Positions 56,755 to 64,000 of a stretch of 64,000 bases of DNA are shown here, piece by piece. Within the stretch, counting starts at the first letter, position 1. The number at the start of each line of letters is the position of its first letter. Origin of the DNA: Staphylotrichum longicolle (lineage: Eukaryota; Ascomycota; Sordariomycetes; Sordariales; Chaetomiaceae); the NCBI GenBank assembly GCA_019096155.1, contig JAHCVI010000002.1:3968001-4032000 (forward strand). Reading direction: 5' to 3'. The translations under genes and the position numbers were made by a program. Below the pieces are notes generated by a model. The model saw only the letters and a list, made by a program, of their open reading frames with translations. It was not told where the DNA came from and ran no database searches.

Positions 56755-58652
56755 TCATGCCTCGCTCTTCGCATGACCCAGCTCCTTGCTTCCCGTTGTC
56801 TCGCCCTGCTCCTCCAGCCTCCTGGCCTTGCGTCGCTCATCCACGCCTTCCCGCCACCCCTTTCCCCACCAGATGGTGGCCTGGATAGCTGCCGTACTCA
56901 AAACCAGAAATGCCGCCGTGATGGTCGAGAACCAGCCCACGCCCATCGCCTGGACAGCCGGGAGGACACACGCCGTGACGGCACACGCGAACAGATAGCG
57001 CACAAAATAGTTGCCCGCAATCACCTCTGCTCCGCGGCCCTGCATCACATCGAGGCAGTACGTGTTCAGGCTCGGGAAGCAAAACAGCTGCGCAACGCCC
57101 TGGATGAACAGGGTAATGACAGCCAGCGGAATCCCGCCGGCCTCCTTCTCCACCCCCCAGCCGTACACGAGCAGACAGGCGGGGATGATGACGCCCATGA
57201 ACGGCAGCGCCGACCGCAGCCTGTCCTCGGGCACCCGCACGCCGCCGCGCTTGGCGATCCAGCTCTTGACGACGTGGTCGGCGTACCGCCCGCCGATCAG
57301 CGTCCCGACGAGGTATCCGCACCCGGGCGCGAGGTAGAACAGGCCCGACTGCATCGGCGTCGTCAGGGTGAAGCGCGGGTTCAGCACGTACCGGATGGGC
57401 GTGAGCAGCCCGTACATGTTCCAGATGACGGCCGAGGACGCCAGGCTGGCGGCCACCAGGTTGGGGTACACGAACAGGCGCAGCACCCGCACCGGGTTGA
57501 CCATGCCCCAGAGCACCGTCAGCTTCTCCCGCCGCGAGTACCCCTCCAGGTCGTCGGCCTTGCGGTGGTGGATGGTCTCGGGCAGGAGGGGCGTGAAGGT
57601 GAAGGCGGCGGCGAGCCCCGACAGGCCCGTCTGCAGCCAGAAGATGACGCGCCACGACGTGTACGTGACGATGATGCCGCCGATGAACGGGCCGAGCGCC
57701 GGCCCGATGAGCGTGCCGGAGAGGAACCAACCGAGGGCGGTGGCGCGCTCGGTAGGGCGGTAGATGTCGCTGCGTCAAAGGTGAGTGTGGTGTCTCCTAT
57801 TCCAGAATTGTTTTTTTGGGTCGTTTCAGGGGAAATCACTCACCCAATGCATGCCGACCCAACCAAGATGAAGGCCGTCCCCTCAAAGGCAGTCAAGATG
57901 CGAAAGACGAAAAAGGAGGCGAGGTTGGGCGCGAGCGCAGTGCCGATGCTGCACCCGAAGAACAGCACCGCCGTCACCTGGTTTACCCTCCGCCTCCCCC
58001 ACACCTGACTCCCCGGCCCCCACACCACCGGCGACACCCCCATCATGAGCATGTACACGGCGTTGACCACGTTGATCACGGTCCCGTCGGTGCCGTACTC
58101 GGCCGCCACCTCGGGCGTGGCCGCGAGCACCGACGTCGACGACACGGGCGACAGGAAGGAGCAGAAGGAGAGCAGCGCGACCATGAGCAGCTTGCGGTGC
58201 GGCGGGAAGCGGTCGTAGATGGCGTCGTCTTCTTCTACAGCCGAGGCGTGGTGGTCGGGTGCCCCGGCGGTGGTGGCGGTGGTTGCGTCGGCGGGGGACG
58301 GGGTGTGAGTCTGGGTCAGGTCGGGGTTTGTGGTCGGGTTGGGCCCGCCGGTCGTGCCGCCGCCGCTGCTGTCATTGCGACGGGCCCGGGGCCGGGGGTG
58401 GGTCTCCGGATCCGGATCCGGAACGGAGGTGATGGAGATAGAGGTCCGGTGACTGGTAGTGGGACCGGGGGCGCTGCTTCGGAGATGGGTCGGGGTTGGT
58501 GTCAGTGGCGGCGGCGGCGGTGATGGTGGTGGTGGTGTGTTGTTGGGAGGCGACGCTTGTCCCTCGGCAGCGGGCGGAGCAGGGACCTCGCACTTCTGAT
58601 CGTGGGGCCCATCGTGGGGTGGTTCGGTGGTGGCTTCCGGGGAGGGGGCCAT
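56755..58652 (-). CDS. MFS transporter, DHA1 drug/polyamine:H+ antiporter type
   Basis: Two exons, 58652-57844 and 57769-56755, with a 74 nt intron (GTGAGT..ACGCAG), give 607 residues. A hydrophilic, Pro/Thr-rich N-terminus of about 125 residues precedes the first membrane segment (LLMVALLSFCSFLSP). About twelve membrane segments follow. GTLIGPALGPFIGG is the antiporter motif C of the 12-TM DHA1 group, and WGPGSQVWGRRRV is the loop 2-3 signature. The tail is hydrophilic and charged. It most likely exports drugs, polyamines or a small metabolite by proton exchange; the substrate cannot be read from sequence. No biosynthetic cluster surrounds it. Confidence 0.9.
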
Positions 58653-59710
58653 GGTTCGAGACTGATCCTGGTGACCCCAGGCCTTGGCAAGTGCTAGAAT
58701 GCCGGGAGGGTGGTGGGTTGGTGTAATCTTAGGAGACGAGGGTATACCGGACGGCGTTTTCTGGCATTGTCTGTCACAGACCAGATTTTTTTTTTTTTCG
58801 TTGAGTTGTTTGCCCTTGGCGGAGATAGGCCGGGCGTGGGTATTGTTTGCCGGATTCTTGTTTGTAAAGGGATGCCGGTGTGATGCCGAGGTTAGGGGGT
58901 GAAGAGGGTTAGGGTCCCAGTGGTTTCTTTGGGTTATTCAGGATCATATGAATGATTTTGGGGTTCCCCTGAGAGTATTTGTGTCTGCTTCGGGTCCGTT
59001 GGGTATTGCGCAGTAAGTGTGGAGGAGAAGCAGTGTGCATGATACAATGGCACGGTCTCGATGGCGCTGGCACGCTCAGGGAGACTCCACTATCGACTGG
59101 CCAAGGACCGCTGAGAGCTGCTTGTGTGCTCTGGGCACTGAAAGAGACTCGCTGTGACGGGGTGTGGATGTCAATAAGGTACCTGATGGACCGCGGCGGT
59201 CTGAAATCGGGATCCGACTGGAAGCATGGTTGTACGCCATGCGAGGTAATGCAGAACGGCGGACTCGATAAAACTCTCACAAAGACGCGGCTGGTGCAGG
59301 GCTGCACTTGGGCACTCAGCCGACTCGAGTTATCTCTCGCCTAATGTGGTGACTGAGGCGTGTGGTGACGAGGAGGGCGAGTGATCCATGGTGGTTCTCC
59401 CACTGCGCCCCCGGGAAGTGGCTAACAAGTCCGCAGCTGGTCTGTTGCAACCCATCTTGCGGTTTCCATGAAAAAGACTTGAACTATAAGATTACTAGAT
59501 ATGCTACTACCTGGTACTGAGCTTGCAAGCTAGCGGTGCATAAAGGACCCCAAAAGTAGCTATCTACGTCTCTCATCCCTTTCCTCAGCAGGTAACAAGG
59601 TGCCCAACCGGAACTGTTCACGCACAAACACAATACACTGAAGCCACTAAACATTTGCCAAGGTATGGCCGAAGGTCTTCCAATCCCTTGTTGACGCTCG
59701 CCGCTTCATA
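58653..59710. other. Intergenic, upstream of MFS gene
   Basis: About 1 kb with the MFS promoter and leader. There is a run of about twelve T at 58788-58799. No gene is supported; the 59347-59640 part is AT-richer and may be the 3' flank of the repeat-protein gene. Confidence 0.5.
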
Positions 59711-60352
59711 CTAAGAAGAGCTGCCATCCTGAGTACCGGTCGTGCCGAAAAGGTTCTGGGGGTCGTAGAGAAAATTTTGGGGGTTGAAGAGGTGGTCCTG
59801 CGGGTTGTAGACGGGATCCTGGGGGTTGTAGACGGGATCCGGGGGATTGTAGACAGGATCTGGAGGATTGTAGATGGGATCCGGGGGATTGTAGACAGGG
59901 TCCTGGGGGTTGTAAACGGGATCTGGAGGGTTGTAGACAGGATCTTGGGGGTTGTAGACGGGATCTGGGGGATTGTAGACAGGAGCCGAGGGGCTGGGGA
60001 CGGGATTCGGGGGGTTGGGGACAGGAGCTGGGGGTTTATAGGCGTCTGAGTCGGGACACGATGATTTCCCACAGTCGTAAGTAATCTTCGTTTCCCATCT
60101 CTTTACGGAGCCGTCCTTCATGATCTTGGTCTTTGTCGTGGTCTCAGCAGGCTTGCACCTGATCCCCGGGTCCTTCTTGTTAGCGTCGCTTGATTTCCAG
60201 CACAACTGGTACAGGAGGGGAAGGAAGGCGCTCACATTGTGGCACGGGTGTGTGGAAACGTGGGGGAATGTTCGTAAACCTTTGGAAGCTATGTTGAGCG
60301 TCGTGGGTTGTGCCTTGACGGTATCTGGCCCCTTGCCCTTTGCTCCGAGCAA
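59711..60352 (-). CDS. Hypothetical VYNPPDP heptapeptide-repeat protein
   Basis: 213-codon open frame, family not recognised. The N-terminal part has Cys residues (CHNVS, LCWKSS, GIRCKP, YDCGKSSC) and a charged KTKIMKDGSVKRWETK stretch. The C-terminal part is eleven tandem heptapeptides of consensus D-P-V-Y-N-P-(P/Q), encoded by 21 nt units at 59756-59986 that drift to DHLFNPQ and NFLYDPQ at the end. The start is uncertain: the frame begins MLGAKGKG at 60352, just after a TATAAA near 60370-60375 on the minus strand, and no signal peptide is visible. An upstream exon or an intron near 60240-60300 is possible. The frame is kept open through repeats that vary mostly at silent or P/Q positions, which supports a real gene. 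Such Pro/Tyr repeats are often structural or wall-associated, but that is inference. Confidence 0.55.
   Translation of the reverse strand: MLGAKGKGPDTVKAQPTTLNIASKGLRTFPHVSTHPCHNVSAFLPLLYQLCWKSSDANKKDPGIRCKPAETTTKTKIMKDGSVKRWETKITYDCGKSSCPDSDAYKPPAPVPNPPNPVPSPSAPVYNPPDPVYNPQDPVYNPPDPVYNPQDPVYNPPDPIYNPPDPVYNPPDPVYNPQDPVYNPQDHLFNPQNFLYDPQNLFGTTGTQDGSSS
59756..59986 (-). repeat. 21 bp tandem repeat, 11 units
   Basis: Direct tandem repeats of about 21 bp inside the repeat-protein ORF, each encoding one DPVYNP(P/Q) heptapeptide. The plus strand is G-rich (GGGGGTTGTAGACGGGATCC-like units). Two unit types, ending in CCC or CAG/CAA for the last residue, alternate irregularly. Confidence 0.93.
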
Positions 60353-61079
60353 GGGCAGGGGTGACAGGGCACTTTATAGAGGTAAGAAGCAAGGGATGAG
60401 GATGAGACCAGACGGGCTCTCATGGTTTTGCTCCAAACCTAAGCATCCATGCTATCAAATCCTGATACAGAGGTAATGGCGGGATAGGTATTTGACGCAC
60501 ATAAACCGGGCGTAGCTGCAATCACAGCCAGCTGGGGCTTGGATTGGTTGCAATCTTTGTCGGATAGGTACCTTATGCATCACACATGTGAGCTTTGCGA
60601 AGCTGCAACCACAACCACTCTCATCTCCAACCATACTGCGGCTTGGCCTACAGCCTTGTTGGAGTCCGTTGTCTTCGGAATGTGTGGCCACTGGCTTATC
60701 GCGGATAGCGGCTCATGGACTTCCAATACCTGGCTTCCGCCGAGGACCCCCGCGTTTCTTGGGAATGTTGGGTGTCTGCTGTTAATTGGATAGCACGAAG
60801 TCTGGCTTCGACGCTATGTCGTGCTACTTGACCTAATGCCAATATGTTCTCAGGGTGGCTGTCTTGCTGCATCTCCTTCTTCGTTACAGGTATGATTTCA
60901 AGCAAGTTCTGAGAGGGGTCGGGCGATGCGCTGGCTGTTGGATTTCCAAAAAGGGCTTGCCGTGTGAGCAAGCAGACAGCAAATACATTGTGAAATCTCA
61001 TCTGGCAAAACTTCTGATCCAACCACCACCCACCCACCCATTCTCGGTTTCCTGCCCACTTGAGTACGGTGGTTACCCC
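60353..61079. other. Intergenic, repeat-protein gene to kinase-like gene
   Basis: 727 bp with the putative TATA box of the repeat-protein gene on the left. Short frames show no motif. Two near-identical segments containing CGTAGCTGCAATCACA and CGAAGCTGCAACCACA (near 60510 and 60598) form an imperfect direct repeat. Confidence 0.45.
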
Positions 61080-62072
61080 TCACTTCTCGCTTTCCCCGTC
61101 AACCTCCCCGCCCTTCTCGACACTCTTCTGCTGGTCAATGGCCTTGTCCGTGTCGACAACCCCGCTCTTTTCGAAACTCTCCTGCTCGTCAATAGCCTTG
61201 TCTGTGCCGACGACCCCTCCCTTGTCCGTGTCGACGTCTCCTTCCTTGTCCACACCCCCAGGAGCTTCAAACCACGGCTTCTTGAACCACTCCCGAAGCT
61301 TCCCGAGAGCGAAAGCATCGTGCTCCAGTCTCGAGTGCGTGTCGTCGCTCTCGACCCAGCCCGGGGTGCCCGAGGTCATGAGTCGCTTGCCAAAGGGCTG
61401 GCAGGAGCCAAAGTCAATCAGGACGGGCAAGCTGTCTGGCCCCACCATGATGTTCTCCGGGTTGATGTCGTTGTGCGCGAGCCCGAGCGAGTGGAGGTGG
61501 GCCACGGCCGACTCCATCGCCCGCATGAACCCGACCTGTTCGATGTCTCGGCCTTGCCTGACGTGTTCCAAGAGCGTGATCTGGTGCTTGTCCATGACGA
61601 GGCCCGTGATGCGGCCCCGCCTCGCCCGCACTCCGTGGTACCTGACGATGTGCGGGTGTGGGTGCTGCGACAGACGTTGCATGATTCGGGCCTCGCTCAA
61701 GAGGAGGCGCGCCAGAAAGCCGTCCATATCGTCTGACTCTTGGTCGACAAAGAGTTCGTACATTGCCATGTTGGGACGTTTGATGAAGAATCCATCCTCC
61801 TCGCGAACCTCCGGGGCAATGGTCAGCTCGGTGTCGAGGGGCAGGAGGGGGAAGATGTGGTGCTCGGGAACAAGCTCCAGCGCGTCACTGAAGTCCTGCA
61901 TGCTGGCTTCGTCTCTGGCTTTGGGAAGCTGCCCAAAATAAGCGGCATCATTGTTGGCAAACGTGTAGAATGTGATGTACTCGAATGCGCCTGTCTCGGG
62001 GTTTCGAGTTTCCACAACGGCGTCCAAGTCTTGCAGGGACAGGATTGTGGGCTTGGTGCTGTGGGCATCCAT
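61080..62072 (-). CDS. Protein kinase-like protein (HND variant)
   Basis: Intronless. The MDAHSTKP start at 62072 is preferred; an in-frame ATG at 62111 would add 13 residues. The C-terminal two thirds is a compact protein kinase fold: Lys in FFIKRP, Glu in LSEARIMQRL, catalytic loop HNDINPEN in place of HRDxKxxN, DFG as LIDFGSC, and GTPGWV at the end of the activation segment. The residues for catalysis are present, but the HRD Arg is Asn. This resembles small kinase-like proteins that are expanded in filamentous ascomycetes and whose targets are unknown. The tail has two 18-residue repeats (GTDKAIDEQESFEKSG and VDTDKAIDQQKSVEKGG types; 54 bp period) that are highly charged. Low conservation outside the kinase core is expected. 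Confidence 0.83.
   Translation of the reverse strand: MDAHSTKPTILSLQDLDAVVETRNPETGAFEYITFYTFANNDAAYFGQLPKARDEASMQDFSDALELVPEHHIFPLLPLDTELTIAPEVREEDGFFIKRPNMAMYELFVDQESDDMDGFLARLLLSEARIMQRLSQHPHPHIVRYHGVRARRGRITGLVMDKHQITLLEHVRQGRDIEQVGFMRAMESAVAHLHSLGLAHNDINPENIMVGPDSLPVLIDFGSCQPFGKRLMTSGTPGWVESDDTHSRLEHDAFALGKLREWFKKPWFEAPGGVDKEGDVDTDKGGVVGTDKAIDEQESFEKSGVVDTDKAIDQQKSVEKGGEVDGESEK
61113..61224 (-). repeat. 54 bp tandem duplication in kinase-like tail
   Basis: Two copies of a 54 bp unit encode consecutive 18-residue charged repeats, followed by a shorter third partial copy (DTDKGGV, DVDTDK). Differences are scattered substitutions without frame change. Confidence 0.8.
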
Positions 62073-64000
62073 GGTGGTGAGTGAGGACTCGGGGCAAGGC
62101 AAGATGGACAAGATGGAGGCATCGCAATAGAGGATGAACAGAGCGCAATAGAAGTATGTCTTACTTGTATCTCAAATGCGGTGGTTGAGTGGTTGAAAGG
62201 CGGCCAGCGAGGCTGTTCCCAAATCGGCAATTTTTGAAATCGGTTTTCGAGTTCTTGGCATCACATCCTGCTGCTGGAACTTCCAAGTTGTGATACCTAC
62301 ATGGGCTCGAGGTTGGGAACATGGGATAGAACAATGTACCAAATCCGTCATAACACTGCTGCCATTGACTGAACCCCGCCATGTTTGACACTCTGAATTT
62401 CTCTAACCAAGTACAGTCTTGTAAGCGCCTTACAAAGTCGGGTTGCAACCGCAGCTCGGGGCAGCTTTCTGGTTCAAAGACCCTAACCCTTGATCGGGGA
62501 CAACGTGTCGATGCCTGATGAGCCAGCCATTTGCAATACAAAGGGTCGATTGTTACTCCGCCTTGACAGAAGCAATCCAATTGCCGTCTGACGACTCATC
62601 ACAGAACCTACCCCTGAGACCCTTCAAGACTGTTTCAAGTCATCCCACCGAGAGGAGAGGGTGTTGTCCGATTATCGTCTGGCAAGTGTCGCTCTTGGCT
62701 GTCAAGCCTGAGGATCTGATTCATCCCTGGAGGCCAGGATCGTTCTCCTTGGAGACAAACCCCGAACTGCCAAACCCCCGTCGGGAAGACTTGGCAATAT
62801 CTCGGGGTCTTGGCGGGCACCGCAATAACCCCGTTCACATTCATGGCCGACAACTGTGTATCGACATCGTCTGTCGGTCGGTAGGTGCCGGCGTTGGTAA
62901 ACGGAACCAGAGCTCTAGGCGGTCCGAGCTCTCATCCATCGGCCTGTCCGTCACTGAGGAGAGCATGTGACGGGCTACCATATTGGGCGAACGAGATGAG
63001 ACGAGGGTCCATCGCGCTGGTATCCCCAGATCGATCCATCCACCAGCGGTCTGGACTCTGGCATGAAGGCAACGTCTCATGCTGCCGCAGGATTTGATCC
63101 GCCAATCAAGGGTGCCATTGGTGCAAGGAACCTGACAAGTGCTCGGTGAGCATGGTGAGCCAAATCCACCGAAATGGATCACCCCACTGCTGGTTTGTGC
63201 GTCACTCCACATCCCCACGAAATCTTTCACATGGGAAGGATTTTCTGCTCTGCCTATGCCCTGAACTGAGCGAATCAGTTGCGGATGCTGTTCCTCCTCG
63301 AATCCTTCAATCTTGCCGCTGTCAAGATTACCTCTGTTTTTTGTGAGATAACCGCACCCGGGCCGAAGGACATCTCACACGTTCGCCTGGTGAGGCCTGG
63401 GCTCCCATCAAAACTCGAATTGGGATTTTTTTTTGGGGCAGGGACGAGTGACGTCATTAATCGAGGGGTCTTTGATGCGAGTGTAAAAGTCCAGTCAAAC
63501 GACACCAAAGGATCAGGTTGTCACGCGCTGCTGTGTTCAATGAAAAGCTAGACCATACCGGCTCGTGATACTGCCGAATCTAGCTGCCGCTGATGGCGCT
63601 CATTGGTGCTGCAAAATCCGGGGCAAGAAGCGTTGACGGGTTCAGCTTGTTCCAGGTCTGTCGTAGGGAGTCGCTGCCGAACTCAGTGCCTAATTAGGCA
63701 GGTGCAAATCCTCCCCAGCGACATGCTCCTTCTGTTGACTTGCTGCCTGTGGTCGGGCGCCTCCTGCTCACCTGAGCTGTCGGCTGGCAATCTTAGGCAG
63801 CACCTGTTTTCATTGTCTGCAGCGCATTCCTGCTTTCCTCAAGCCACAAGACAAAGGGTGGGAGCGAAACGGCAAAATCACGCGATAACTGACCACTGAA
63901 CGACATCAGCGGGCGAGAGCGCAGGACAGCTCGCCGTCGACCAAGCCGCCACATCTGTCACTCGGTGCCACCGTGTCGAGCGGGACGGAGCGACGGTGAT
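62073..64000. other. Terminal stretch without recognised gene
   Basis: 1.9 kb upstream of the kinase-like gene to the window edge. Frames up to 150 codons (62518-62970) are present but have no motif or exon signature. A gene starting beyond 64000 may have its flank here. Confidence 0.45.

Noticed and set aside
56755..62111. Secondary-metabolite cluster around the MFS transporter
   Set aside because: No synthase, P450, methyltransferase or pathway regulator lies nearby; the neighbours are DUF3405, a repeat protein and a kinase-like gene.
1..64000. CRISPR arrays, bacterial operons or phage genes
   Set aside because: Spliceosomal introns, intron-containing tRNAs and fungal protein families show this is eukaryotic nuclear DNA; no regularly spaced repeats were found.

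Overview
This window is nuclear DNA from a filamentous ascomycete, most likely a Sordariomycete close to Neurospora, Chaetomium or Thermothelomyces. It is GC-rich. Genes carry short GT-AG introns (about 44-91 nt) with CTRAC-type branch sites, and the tRNA genes have introns. The proteins include a group II G-alpha, a kinesin-3, a Uds1 septation-type protein, a DUF3405 protein and a neutral trehalase. Species cannot be fixed from sequence reading alone. Exon limits below were worked out by hand from reading frame, GT..AG borders and remembered family conservation.

Layout. 0.15-5.6 kb (-): kinesin-3 motor. 6.6-8.7 kb (-): leukotriene A4 hydrolase/aminopeptidase. 8.7-18.3 kb: a 9.6 kb stretch with no credible gene, ending at a Uds1-domain gene (18.3-20.7 kb, +). 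22.9-25.4 kb (-): a fungal gene of unknown role with one in-frame TAG, divergent from a Nit2-type omega-amidase (26.0-27.1 kb, +), which converges on spermidine synthase (27.4-29.2 kb, -). 32.7-34.0 kb (+): a five-exon G-alpha subunit with long intergenic DNA on both sides. 37.0-39.9 kb (+): a membrane-anchored GH3 beta-glucosidase, converging at 154 bp on a secreted GH10 xylanase (40.0-41.1 kb, -). 42.0-43.4 kb: a tRNA cluster (Phe, Arg, Lys, all with introns). 44.4-46.3 kb (-): amidophosphoribosyltransferase. 47.7-50.2 kb (-): neutral trehalase. 52.3-54.7 kb (-): DUF3405 type II membrane protein. 56.8-58.7 kb (-): MFS transporter. 59.7-60.4 kb (-): heptapeptide-repeat ORF. 61.1-62.1 kb (-): kinase-like protein. 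62.1-64 kb: no gene seen.

Most genes are housekeeping or signalling genes with no operon-like logic. The functional groupings are the GH3/GH10 pair (hemicellulose and oligosaccharide breakdown), primary metabolism (purine, polyamine, trehalose, omega-amide metabolism), and growth and morphogenesis genes (kinesin-3, Uds1, G-alpha) that sit next to unusually long noncoding DNA.

The strongest cross-window signal concerns sequence quality or gene decay. Five apparent one-base losses fall in homopolymers in two genes (kinesin-3 and DUF3405). A possible sixth indel lies at the trehalase start. Two other conserved genes carry a lone in-frame stop. I did not find a convincing new multi-gene system.
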